In this document: piece after piece, positions 1-7,491 of the stretch
Position numbering within the stretch: the first letter of the stretch is position 1
How the letters are laid out: each line of letters starts with the position of its first letter
Origin: Flavihumibacter profundi
Lineage (GTDB): Bacteria; Bacteroidota; Bacteroidia; Chitinophagales; Chitinophagaceae
Assembly (NCBI RefSeq): GCF_020076305.1
Contig: NZ_JAIQXE010000001.1
Location: 1,550,001 to 1,614,000 of the forward strand
DNA: 64,000 nucleotides
Direction of reading: 5' to 3'
Position numbers and translations under genes: made by a program
The notes under the pieces: model-generated
What the model saw: only the letters and a program-made list of their open reading frames with translations
The model's database searches: none
What the model was told of the DNA's origin: nothing

Positions 1-396
1 GGAAGTTATTATACAAAGGAAGAGGCTTATCAGGCAAACGAATCGGGTGATATAAAAACGGAACTGAATTCAGAACTGCGATACAATATGTCAAAATATA
101 TAAAGCTTGGGGCTTTTGTTGACGCGGGTAATATCTGGTTAAGAAATGAACCAGCAGACAAACCCGGCAGCGGGTTAAACAAAGGTGATTTTTTTAATGA
201 AATGGCAGTTGGTGCTGGACTGGGTCTTCGCCTCGATGTTTCTCTTATGGTGCTGCGGTTTGACCTCGCAATGCCCTTACGGAAACCCTGGTATCCAGAA
301 GGAAGCAGGTGGGTCTTCAATGAAATTGACCCGGGAAATAGTCAATGGCGAAAGGATAACCTGATTTTAAATATCGCGATAGGTTACCCGTTTTAG
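1..396 (+). CDS. C-terminal part of an Omp85 (BamA/TamA-like) outer-membrane protein, 5' truncated
   Basis: The window opens inside this gene, and 131 codons of frame 1 are visible without a start. The segment VDAGNIW followed by GLGLRLDVS and RFDLAMPLRKP is the typical end of the bacterial surface-antigen barrel shared by BamA and TamA. The chain stops at GYPF, a terminal aromatic residue as expected for a BAM-recognised beta-signal. It therefore probably sits in the outer membrane and helps insert or translocate other proteins. The POTRA region that would separate BamA from TamA or another Omp85 is outside the window. Its stop codon directly abuts the stop of the convergent minus-strand gene (396/397), with no visible terminator between them. 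Confidence 0.75.
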   Translation, partial: GSYYTKEEAYQANESGDIKTELNSELRYNMSKYIKLGAFVDAGNIWLRNEPADKPGSGLNKGDFFNEMAVGAGLGLRLDVSLMVLRFDLAMPLRKPWYPEGSRWVFNEIDPGNSQWRKDNLILNIAIGYPF

Positions 397-570
397 TTAA
401 TTTCCTTTAGCATTCTCAGGGTCTTCGGCTTCCTTGTGCTTTTCATGAACCGGGTAATTTCTATTTAGTTTTTCTTCCAGTTTACCCCGCTCTTTCCTGT
501 TCACACGGAACATCCAGATAAACAGCACAATTAATAAAATGCCTGTCAATACAAAAAAAGAAATATTCAT
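397..570 (-). CDS. Small single-span membrane protein of unknown function
   Basis: This gene encodes a 57-residue protein if the ATG at 570 is used. An in-frame ATG at 630 would add 20 residues and overlap the upstream gene by 16 bp. I prefer 570 because the product then begins directly with a hydrophobic span (residues about 4-20) followed by a strongly charged tail rich in K, E, R and N. That gives a short membrane anchor with a cytoplasmic or periplasmic polar tail. I recognise no family. It follows the ECF sigma and barrel-regulator genes on the same strand and is probably the last cistron of that unit, so a role in the same envelope response is possible but not shown. Confidence 0.5.
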   Translation of the reverse strand: MNISFFVLTGILLIVLFIWMFRVNRKERGKLEEKLNRNYPVHEKHKEAEDPENAKGN

Positions 571-614
571 AGCGAACTGTTTACCCTGCAAAATTATCCG
601 ATTTAACAGCCTTA

Positions 615-2192
615 TTAATGTATCCGCCACCTTATAAACACCTGGCCGTTTATTGGTTGCGCCTTGGGGCTTCCCCCGGAAGTTAAACTGGTAACCGGAA
701 TTAATACACCAGCACCCAAAGTGGCATTTCGGAAAGAATACCCTGCTTCTACCCTACCAACAAGAAATCCCGGGGCTATATAATTCCATAGTGTGGAAGA
801 CTTGTCTATACTTATTAATTCACCTGAAAGTTTAGCCTGATCGGAAGCCCTTACAGTTTTAATTTCCCCCAGGGCTTTGCTTTGCCATTGATACTGCAAT
901 CCTGCCCCAATTGTCCACCGCCCGGCTAAATGGTGATTATACAGCAGTGCCAGGCTAAATCCCTGGGAATTAATAAGGCTTGAATCTCTTATGACAAGCG
1001 TTGAATCTGTACCAGAATAGGTACCTGTGGAACTCGCTAATGTTTGGCTTCCAAGGTAGTATTTCGCGAATGCGTCAACTACAAAACGCAATTCATGTTT
1101 GGCTCCCCAATTTTTCGTAATCCAAATTTGCGGAATAAGTATTCCATATACCTGGCTTCCCCCACTGGCACCTGTAAATAAATTGTCAGTTCCCTGTATT
1201 GGCAAGGGAATATTCCATTGCGCACCATAATGAATGTCCTTAAAAATCCCTGCATTCTTGGTATTAACGGATAGTTTACCATTGCCACCGGATATTTTTT
1301 TCGCTGAATCCAGCAATTCTTCATTTATTCTTGTCTGTGATTTCTTTTCTGCTTTAGGGAACTGCGAAAAAGGATCATTCATCAATGCAGTATTACCAGC
1401 AGCAATATCCTTATCCAACCCATATGGAATAAAATAATCTGCTTCAGCAGCAATAGGAACTGGGTCAGGATTCTTATTCTTATTTCCGCCCTTATCCCCT
1501 GCAACTAAAAAAGCAGATGGTGGCGTCAAATATTGTCCTTGTTTTTTGCCTTTTTTATCAATTGGTACAATGGCCTTCTTTTCAAATGATTTAATAGCTG
1601 CCTTGTCATTTACTGGATTTACGTTGCGCTTTTTATTAACTAAGGTTAAACCTGTGGATTTCCTCAAATCTGGGTTATCCAAAACTCCATTACCTTTTAG
1701 TGTTCCAACAAGTCGGGTAGTTGAATCTTGCTTTAAAATACCCACCCCCAGGTTGCTATCAACCAGCCTGGTTATATTATTTGCGGAATTTCCTGGTTGT
1801 ACAAAGGTTGCAACTGAATCCACCTTAACTAAGTTTTCGCTATCAGTCCTGCCTTTAACTCTTGTATTTTTAGCTTCCGCTGTCTCTTTCTGATTATTGC
1901 CTGAGGATACATTTGGAAGGTCAGCCCTTTTTTCTATTGGCATTGAAATGTTTAGAACTTCTTTTTGTTTAACTACCAGCCATATTGTGGCAATAATAAG
2001 CCCCAGGATAAAAATCCCACCCGGCCATTTCCAGTTTTTCCAGCCTGGCTTTTTTACTTTCACAACCGGCATTTCATCATCCAAACGGGCATGCATATCT
2101 GCCCATGCATTTTCTACATTAATACCAGGATCCGGATAGGACTTGTTTAATAATGGTTCATTATGTAAATTTTCGTCATGCACTTCTTTCAA
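615..2192 (-). CDS. Putative membrane regulator: cytoplasmic head, one TM helix, long linker, C-terminal outer-membrane beta-barrel
   Basis: The product is 525 residues. Residues 1-50 are polar and lack a signal peptide, residues about 57-74 form one hydrophobic helix (ending IWLVV), residues about 80-315 are a low-complexity linker rich in N, K, T and D, and residues about 318-525 alternate like a small beta-barrel and end in FIRWRIH. The gene starts within the last 17 bp of the upstream ECF sigma gene (2176-2192), a coupling typical of sigma/anti-sigma pairs. The N-terminal head is therefore probably an anti-sigma or sigma-binding part. Taken literally, the chain would link cytoplasm, inner membrane and outer membrane. 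I see no zinc-finger anti-sigma motif. The alternative is that the barrel-like region is a periplasmic beta domain. Confidence 0.6.
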   Translation of the reverse strand: MKEVHDENLHNEPLLNKSYPDPGINVENAWADMHARLDDEMPVVKVKKPGWKNWKWPGGIFILGLIIATIWLVVKQKEVLNISMPIEKRADLPNVSSGNNQKETAEAKNTRVKGRTDSENLVKVDSVATFVQPGNSANNITRLVDSNLGVGILKQDSTTRLVGTLKGNGVLDNPDLRKSTGLTLVNKKRNVNPVNDKAAIKSFEKKAIVPIDKKGKKQGQYLTPPSAFLVAGDKGGNKNKNPDPVPIAAEADYFIPYGLDKDIAAGNTALMNDPFSQFPKAEKKSQTRINEELLDSAKKISGGNGKLSVNTKNAGIFKDIHYGAQWNIPLPIQGTDNLFTGASGGSQVYGILIPQIWITKNWGAKHELRFVVDAFAKYYLGSQTLASSTGTYSGTDSTLVIRDSSLINSQGFSLALLYNHHLAGRWTIGAGLQYQWQSKALGEIKTVRASDQAKLSGELISIDKSSTLWNYIAPGFLVGRVEAGYSFRNATLGAGVLIPVTSLTSGGSPKAQPINGQVFIRWRIH

Positions 2193-2721
2193 TTATTGGT
2201 GATTGTTCAAAAATTACTTTCAGTTTGTTGCGGCATTCATTCAGGTGCCATTTCACAGTACCATCTTTCAACTCCAGGGCTTCACCTATTTCCCTGATGT
2301 TATACCCTTCCAGGTAAAACAAGCTGCAAACCGCACGGGTACCGGCTGGCAATTTATCAAGGTATACATAGATATCTTTCCACTCAAATTGCCTGAATGG
2401 GTTAATTGTGGTATATACATTAAGATCATCCTTCAATTCAACAGTCAGGTTTGCCCTTTTATCGCGAACCAGTGTCAATGCAGCATTCCTTATTATTGTG
2501 TAACACCAGTTAAAAAACTCGCCCCTGGAAGGATCATATTGACCGATATTGCGAAAAATTTTCAACATTCCATTATTTAACGCAGTGAGGATATCATGAT
2601 TGTCTGAAAAAAAAGTTTTGCACAAAGCAAAAAAAGCCGGGTAAAATTGTTTGTACAATTTTTCCTGGCTTTTTCGGTCATTCACCCTGCAGCCCGCTAT
2701 GATATTTTTAAGGTCTTCCAA
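2176..2721 (-). CDS. ECF-type RNA polymerase sigma factor
   Basis: This 181-residue protein has the size and layout of an extracytoplasmic-function sigma factor. Residues about 20-90 correspond to region 2 (YDPSRGEFFNWCYTIIRNA is the core and -10 recognition stretch). Residues about 120-175 form region 4 with the helix-turn-helix IREIGEALELKDGTVKWHL. It should direct RNA polymerase to a small regulon controlled by the overlapping membrane protein immediately downstream. The short form without extra C-terminal domains fits Bacteroidota ECF factors. A terminator-like hairpin lies inside its coding sequence at 2631-2674, described separately. Confidence 0.88.
   Translation of the reverse strand: MEDLKNIIAGCRVNDRKSQEKLYKQFYPAFFALCKTFFSDNHDILTALNNGMLKIFRNIGQYDPSRGEFFNWCYTIIRNAALTLVRDKRANLTVELKDDLNVYTTINPFRQFEWKDIYVYLDKLPAGTRAVCSLFYLEGYNIREIGEALELKDGTVKWHLNECRNKLKVIFEQSPIIERSA
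2631..2674 (-). terminator. Terminator-like hairpin inside the ECF sigma coding sequence
   Basis: Plus-strand arms 2631-2650 and 2655-2674 are complementary at 18 of 20 positions with a 4-nt loop. In the minus-strand transcript the 3' arm ends in GGC followed by seven U, the shape of an intrinsic terminator. It begins about 48 nt after the sigma-gene start codon and is translated. It could be an attenuator exposed when early translation fails, or a by-product of the lysine/phenylalanine-rich coding sequence. The structure is seen directly; any function is inference. Confidence 0.4.
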
Positions 2722-2754
2722 AAATTCAGCTTTTTTTATACATCAGGCAGCAAC

Positions 2755-3495
2755 TTAATTTACGGACAAAGGAGAAATGGTAACTCCGGATGTATATGGC
2801 CATGTAAACGAATAACCATTCCCTTCTTTTACAAAGCTACCAGAATAGGTTGTACCATTCAATTTGATATCAAACCCGTGTGTTCCTTCTGAAACCGGGT
2901 AGAAAAATAACTGTGCAGCTGCTTTTGCTTTTCCGACGGTGCAATATGAAGTAGGAATGCTTACCCCTGTGAATTCAATGGCGTAATCATTGCCGTTGTG
3001 GTCATAATTATACAGCAGGTAATGATTCAGGCAATCGTAATCATCTTTTGAAATTACGGAAATCACAAGCCCGGAATTACCCATTGAATCAATGACTGAA
3101 GGCGTTAAAGCGAACTGGTCTCCTACCAGGGTTACAATTGCAGATCCCTGGCTGTTTTCACCGGGATTATAAATACTATCGGTAACAGTTACACTTGTTG
3201 TTGAATATAAGCCATTAGCACTTGCTTCAACAGTATAAGTACCTGCCTGCCCAAATAAAATAGACGCACTGCTACCACTGGCATTGATTTGAACTGCTGA
3301 AGAGGGGCTAACCTGCCAGTTCACCCGGGCAATAGTGTCTGCACTACTCACATGGAAAACCACAGGTTCACCCATTTTGATTGAAGTAGATTTGGATGCC
3401 TTTATAGAAAGACTTGATGAAGAATTTTCTTTTTTACAGGCCTGGAATACGAGTCCAATTGCAAGTATTGCAAGCAGGAAATGGAGTTTTTTCAT
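2755..3495 (-). CDS. Secreted lipoprotein with a PKD/Ig-like domain
   Basis: This 246-residue product starts with a clear SPII signal peptide: hydrophobic LLAILAIGLVFQ, then ACKKENS, with the lipidated cysteine at residue 20 and the CKK pattern common in Bacteroidota lipoproteins. Residues about 30-105 resemble a PKD or Ig-like beta-sandwich (ending GTYTVEASANGLYSTTSVTV). The rest is predicted beta-rich and unknown. It should be anchored on a membrane surface facing the periplasm or outside. No catalytic motif is visible. It lies 33 bp upstream of the sigma gene on the same strand and may be in the same transcript. I cannot assign a function. Confidence 0.7.
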   Translation of the reverse strand: MKKLHFLLAILAIGLVFQACKKENSSSSLSIKASKSTSIKMGEPVVFHVSSADTIARVNWQVSPSSAVQINASGSSASILFGQAGTYTVEASANGLYSTTSVTVTDSIYNPGENSQGSAIVTLVGDQFALTPSVIDSMGNSGLVISVISKDDYDCLNHYLLYNYDHNGNDYAIEFTGVSIPTSYCTVGKAKAAAQLFFYPVSEGTHGFDIKLNGTTYSGSFVKEGNGYSFTWPYTSGVTISPLSVN

Positions 3496-3609
3496 ATTTA
3501 TACCTTTTTCAAATTATTAATGTGATTAACACAGTCGATCGCCTTGTTAATAGATAAACTACAAGGCAGTTTGAAAAGGTTGGCTAAATAAAAGAAAATA
3601 TTAAAAAAC

Positions 3610-4815
3610 CTAACAACGCTCCAGCACAACTGCATATCCCTGCCCCACGCCTATGCACATAGTCACCAATGCATATCGCTTTTGCTGCTTTTGTAATTCT
3701 ATAGCTGCAGTTTGTATTATACGTGCGCCCGTCATGCCTAATGGGTGGCCCAGGGCAATAGCCCCTCCATTCGGGTTAATCCGCGGATCATCATCCTTCA
3801 ATCCCATTTCCCTGATGCAGGCAAGGGATTGTGCGGCGAAGGCCTCATTCAATTCAATGATATCTATATCATTTAGCCGCAATCCGGCCCTGATCAATGC
3901 TTTTTGTGTTGCTTTTACCGGTCCTATTCCCATAATCCTGGGTTCTACGCCAACAACTGCAGAAGCTACGATCCTTGCTTGGGGCTGAAGCGAATACCAC
4001 TTTAGCGCCTCTTCCGAAACTATGTACATAGCGGCAGCACCATCATTCAATCCTGATGAATTACCCGCTGTAACACTCCCCCCTTCCATCCTGAATGCAG
4101 GTTTCAGGGTTGACAACTTTTCCAGTGTAGTGCCCGGCTTCATGAATTCATCAGTTGCAAACTGAAGCGCTTCATTTTTCTTTAGGGAAACTTCCACCGT
4201 TATGATCTCGTCCGCCAGCCTGCCCGAATCACAGGCCTTAGCTGCTTTAATTTGCGAGTTGAAGGAAAAAAGGTCCTGGTCTTCACGGCTGATCTGGTAC
4301 ATTTCCGCCAGGTTTTCTGCCGTAACGCCCATGGCATCGGTACCATATAATTTTTCCATGAGAGGATTCACAAAACGCCAGCCAAAACTGGAATCAAACA
4401 TCTGCGCATCATTACCAAATGGTTTGGATGTTTTTGAAATAACCCAGGGCCCGCGGGTCATGTGCTCAACACCGCCAGCAACGAATATATCTCCATCACC
4501 AGACCGGACAGCCCGCATAGCTTGTATTACTGCAGACATTCCGCTGGCGCATAACCGATTTACCGTTTCTCCGGGAACGGTATAAGGAAGTCCGGCAATC
4601 AGCAGCGACATCCGGGCCACATTCCGGTTATCATCACCAGCCTGGTTCACACAACCAAAAATCACATCGTCAATCCGGTCAACCGGAATCCGTGGATTAC
4701 GTGCAACCAATTCCCTGATCACTAAAGCGGCAAGGTCATCTGCCCGGACAGTAGAAAGTGATCCACCAAAACTACCAATGGGTGTCCTTATGCCATCAAT
4801 TATATATACATCCAT
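3610..4815 (-). CDS. pcaF: Thiolase, 3-oxoadipyl-CoA thiolase type (PcaF/PaaJ-like)
   Basis: This 401-residue thiolase has all catalytic residues: the nucleophilic Cys89 in NRLCASG, His357 in GHPLG, and the proton-abstracting Cys387 in MCIGVGQG. The N-terminus (DGIRTPIGSFGGSLS) and the stretch CVNQAGDDNRNVARM are characteristic of the 3-oxoadipyl-CoA thiolase branch, which cleaves 3-oxoadipyl-CoA into succinyl-CoA and acetyl-CoA at the end of aromatic or phenylacetate catabolism. No other genes of that pathway are nearby, so a more general acetyl-CoA acyltransferase role is possible. It is cytoplasmic and stands alone, 115 bp from the lipoprotein gene downstream. Confidence 0.88.
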   Translation of the reverse strand: MDVYIIDGIRTPIGSFGGSLSTVRADDLAALVIRELVARNPRIPVDRIDDVIFGCVNQAGDDNRNVARMSLLIAGLPYTVPGETVNRLCASGMSAVIQAMRAVRSGDGDIFVAGGVEHMTRGPWVISKTSKPFGNDAQMFDSSFGWRFVNPLMEKLYGTDAMGVTAENLAEMYQISREDQDLFSFNSQIKAAKACDSGRLADEIITVEVSLKKNEALQFATDEFMKPGTTLEKLSTLKPAFRMEGGSVTAGNSSGLNDGAAAMYIVSEEALKWYSLQPQARIVASAVVGVEPRIMGIGPVKATQKALIRAGLRLNDIDIIELNEAFAAQSLACIREMGLKDDDPRINPNGGAIALGHPLGMTGARIIQTAAIELQKQQKRYALVTMCIGVGQGYAVVLERC

Positions 4816-4913
4816 AGTATGAAGTTATTATGAAATCAAGATATTACGGGAGATATCGGGAACCCGGAATTTTCCTGAGGCAACTATAGTCTGTAGTGAT
4901 GAAGGCAATTGGA

Positions 4914-5240
4914 TCACCAGGGAGGCCGTCCCACATAAAAGTTCTTCATTCCAGCAGTTTTAGCTGCATTAAGAATGGGTGTAAAATCGATATTACCGAC
5001 GCATGCCGGTAAAATAACTTCCCGGTTTGCATTCAGGTCTTTCGTATGCTAAAGGGAAAACTGCCATGATCCTGTTTGAATTATTCAACCTGGTCTTTGC
5101 CGGCTTTAATGACCCAGGCCAGGTCGAAATCCATTTTAATGATATTGGCATGGACTTCAGCCAGCAAAAAGGCCGTTATTTTATACCCAATGGCAGCGAC
5201 TTTCTTTAATCTGGCTTCAACATCACTAATAATGATATTA
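4914..5240 (-). pseudogene. Decayed remnant of a sugar phosphate isomerase/epimerase (xylose-isomerase-like TIM barrel)
   Basis: Reading the minus strand through stops gives three pieces that resemble one protein family in the right order: LKKVAAIGYK (N-terminal part), then WVIKAGKDQVE followed by a TAA and FKQDHG, then after a frame change NREVILPACVGNIDFTPI and LNAAKTAGMKNF, ending at a TGA at 4914. These match the beginning and end of secreted sugar phosphate isomerase/epimerase proteins (AP-endonuclease-2 fold), with the middle missing. At least one premature stop, one frameshift and a large internal deletion are visible, so no functional product is expected. The family assignment is from motif memory and not a search. 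Confidence 0.5.
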
Positions 5241-5501
5241 AATATAGTAAATAACTGAACCCTTTTTGCATGCTCAGCCTTCTCTTCAGCATAACATACC
5301 TTTCGCAGTTTTATACCATCCCCACTAAATGTATTTAAAAAATATTTTTATAGAAATAATGTAGTGCCTATTTCAACTAAGCAGGATTTTAGATTAGAAT
5401 GATTTGTTTCGAATACCGTACAATTAATCATACTAATGAATATCAAAATAATTATCCGTTTAACCAGCAGTTAACCAAAAACAAATTGCTTCTTTTTACA
5501 T

Positions 5502-5569
5502 TTACGTAACCTCCTGCACTTTCACTCATTTTTCATGAGTAACCTCATAATACAAAATGAGCAACCTCA
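5502..5569 (+). promoter_or_regulatory. Phased direct repeats upstream of the cytochrome operon (candidate operator)
   Basis: Two near-identical 13-mers, ATGAGTAACCTCA (5535-5547) and ATGAGCAACCTCA (5557-5569), are exactly 22 bp apart. A weaker copy, TTACGTAACCTCC, starts at 5502, 33 bp before the first. The distances equal two and three helical turns, so all copies face the same side of the DNA. The first copy is also half of the palindrome ACTCAT-N5-ATGAGT (5524-5540). They lie 60-130 bp upstream of the cytochrome start at 5630, suitable for a tandem-binding activator or repressor. The rest of 5241-5629 shows no gene and no clear Bacteroidota promoter. Confidence 0.4.
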
Positions 5570-5629
5570 CAAAACATGCTACGATACAGTAATTGATATA
5601 ACTAAAAAAGTATAAAATCCTAAAACACA

Positions 5630-6031
5630 ATGAAATACTTAAAAATCACATTTATACTATTATGCATCAACGTTAGTGTAAATGCACAAACAAAAGGAAG
5701 TGCATGGGAACCCCCGAAAGAAGCCGAAAATCTCAAAAACCCTTATCCGGCTGATGCGGCCATCTTAAGTGAAGCAAAAATAAATTACAACACTTACTGC
5801 ACCCCCTGCCATGGCGATAAAGGCAAAGGTGATGGTGTTGCCGCAGCGGGATTAACCATTAAACCAGCAGACCATTCTTCAGCATTAATTCAGAAAAAAA
5901 CAGACGGTGCCCTTTACTGGGAAATGAGTGAAGGACATAATCCAATGCCAGCTTACAAACAAACACTCACAGAAAAACAACGATGGGAACTCGTAGACTA
6001 CATTAGGACCCTTGCAAAAAAACCCAAATAA
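5630..6031 (+). CDS. Periplasmic monohaem cytochrome c (class I)
   Basis: This 133-residue protein has a Sec signal peptide (residues 1-20, ending VNAQ), a single haem-binding motif CTPCH at residues 57-61, and the probable axial methionine Met106 in HNPMPAY, followed by the terminal helix WELVDYIRTLA. This is the layout of a small soluble class I cytochrome c that shuttles single electrons in the periplasm. It is the first gene of a three-gene plus-strand unit, 13 bp ahead of an outer-membrane barrel, with a second cytochrome as the third gene. The context suggests electron transfer connected to the outer membrane. The partner oxidase or reductase is not in the window. Confidence 0.88.
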   Translation: MKYLKITFILLCINVSVNAQTKGSAWEPPKEAENLKNPYPADAAILSEAKINYNTYCTPCHGDKGKGDGVAAAGLTIKPADHSSALIQKKTDGALYWEMSEGHNPMPAYKQTLTEKQRWELVDYIRTLAKKPK

Positions 6032-6044
6032 TTAAACTGATTAT

Positions 6045-7160
6045 ATGAGAAAGCTACTGCCTTTAATCATTCTGCTATTCCTGCAAATACTAACCTATGC
6101 ACAGGATGCTTCTACCGCCACAAAAACCTCACCCGGCTCTAACAAATTTGTTGTTTATGGAAATGCTGAAATGAGTTTCATGTCCAACAGCGATTCAAAA
6201 GGATTTGGCGAGGTGAACTTTAAACCCATTTTCCTTTGGCGGATTTCCCCCAAATTGTTTGTGGAGGCAGAGGCAGAAATAGAAACAGGTGAAGGTAGTG
6301 TTAACCTTGGATTGGAATATGCAAATATGAATTATATGGTTAACCAATACCTCACATTACATGCCGGTCGTTTCTTGCCAAAATTCGGTGCCTACCGTGG
6401 CCGGTTGGCCGAAGGATTCCTGAACCGCTTTCCTTCAAACCCGGCTGGCTTTGGTGACGGGGGCATCGGTGCATCAGTGGAAACAGGGTTCGGTGCATTA
6501 GGCGCACTTCCTTTTGGAAGCATGAAAGTACTTTATGATGTGTATGTTGTTAATGGATCACATTTGCTTACAGATACTGCAAATGCAGGCCAATTTGATT
6601 ACGAAGCCTATATTCCCAACAACAAAACTATGGCAGTGGGTGGTAGAATAGCCCTGGTGCCATTTGCCAAATCGAACCTTGAGGTAGGATTCTCCTATCA
6701 AAACAAATCAGGCACAGGTGACCTTGGAACAGTAAATGAAAAGGTTAGCCTGAGCATGCAGGCCGTTGACCTTAACTATTTTGAAAATATAAAACCTATT
6801 AAAAGCACATTGCGGATAACAGGTGAATACAGGCACCAAAAAGTTGGCGATAATGCTGTTTACTTAAAAGCGGATGGCGAAACCCAGTACAGTTTTGCTA
6901 ACTCACCTTCTGCATGGTATTTATCAGGAAGTATCAGGCCTTCTCTGGTAGACAGTAAATTTTTCAGGAACTTAGAAATTGCTTACAGGTATTCAAACTA
7001 TCAAAGGCCCAAGGATGCACCATGGGGTGGATCCAACCTTACTTCCAATGAATATGCCCTGGATTACTGGCTGCATTGGAACAGCCTCTTAAAAATAGCT
7101 TACCAGGTAAAGGACCAGGAGCCTAGCACCTTTTATGCCTCAGTAGTATTTGGTTTCTAA
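6045..7160 (+). CDS. Outer-membrane porin-like beta-barrel in the cytochrome operon
   Basis: The product is 371 residues, with a signal peptide (residues 1-19, ending TYAQ) and alternating amphipathic strands throughout, ending YASVVFGF with a terminal Phe. That pattern indicates an outer-membrane barrel of perhaps 14-16 strands. The segment LHAGRFLPKFGAYRGR resembles phosphate-selective or carbohydrate porin-type proteins of Bacteroidota. It lies between two monohaem cytochromes c, with gaps of 13 and 18 bp, so the three are almost certainly co-transcribed. It may provide a channel or sheath for an electron-transfer conduit, or simply import the substrate of a periplasmic redox enzyme. It contains no haem motif of its own. 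Confidence 0.75.
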   Translation: MRKLLPLIILLFLQILTYAQDASTATKTSPGSNKFVVYGNAEMSFMSNSDSKGFGEVNFKPIFLWRISPKLFVEAEAEIETGEGSVNLGLEYANMNYMVNQYLTLHAGRFLPKFGAYRGRLAEGFLNRFPSNPAGFGDGGIGASVETGFGALGALPFGSMKVLYDVYVVNGSHLLTDTANAGQFDYEAYIPNNKTMAVGGRIALVPFAKSNLEVGFSYQNKSGTGDLGTVNEKVSLSMQAVDLNYFENIKPIKSTLRITGEYRHQKVGDNAVYLKADGETQYSFANSPSAWYLSGSIRPSLVDSKFFRNLEIAYRYSNYQRPKDAPWGGSNLTSNEYALDYWLHWNSLLKIAYQVKDQEPSTFYASVVFGF

Positions 7161-7178
7161 TGTTTAAATATAAATAGC

Positions 7179-7451
7179 ATGAAAAAGTTAATCACCTATA
7201 TAGTTATCATTGCAATTTTCATCACAGGCGGTACAGCCCTGACAGGCTGTTATGTATCTTCAAAAGTTGCCAATAAATCCGGCGCGCAGTTATGGGGAGA
7301 AAACTGCAATCGTTGCCATAATGCGCCTGGACCGGGGGAATTCAATAACGATAACTGGGACATTATTGGAACGCATATGCAGATAAGGGCAAATCTCACT
7401 AAAACAGAAGTGGACAAGATTACTGAATTCCTGAAAAGTGCTAATAACTAA
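7179..7451 (+). CDS. Monohaem cytochrome c lipoprotein
   Basis: This 90-residue protein has a hydrophobic N-terminus and a lipobox LTGC with the lipidated Cys at residue 24. One haem motif, CNRCH, spans residues 43-47, and a probable axial methionine is Met67 in THMQIR, followed by a final helix. It should be a membrane-tethered mini-cytochrome facing the periplasm, or the cell surface if exported across the outer membrane. I see no obvious acidic lipoprotein-export signal after the cysteine (YVSSKVAN). It closes the three-gene unit and is followed by a terminator hairpin. Together with the soluble cytochrome and the barrel it would form a split electron-transfer module. Confidence 0.82.
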   Translation: MKKLITYIVIIAIFITGGTALTGCYVSSKVANKSGAQLWGENCNRCHNAPGPGEFNNDNWDIIGTHMQIRANLTKTEVDKITEFLKSANN

Positions 7452-7458
7452 AAACAAA

Positions 7459-7490
7459 AGCCCGCAGGAAAATCTTGCGGGCTACCTTTT
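7459..7490. terminator. Bidirectional intrinsic terminator between convergent operons
   Basis: AGCCCGCA (7459-7466) pairs with TGCGGGCT (7476-7483), extended by three weaker pairs around an AAA loop. Reading right, the stem is followed by ACCTTTT. Reading left (minus strand) it is followed by TTTGTTTTTAG, the better U-tract. It lies between the stop of the cytochrome lipoprotein and the stop of the convergent carboxylesterase gene and probably serves both. Confidence 0.8.
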
Positions 7491-7491
7491 G

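Noticed and set aside
5027-5258. Two overlapping 60-codon plus-strand frames
   Set aside because: They lie opposite the isomerase/epimerase remnant and have no family resemblance.
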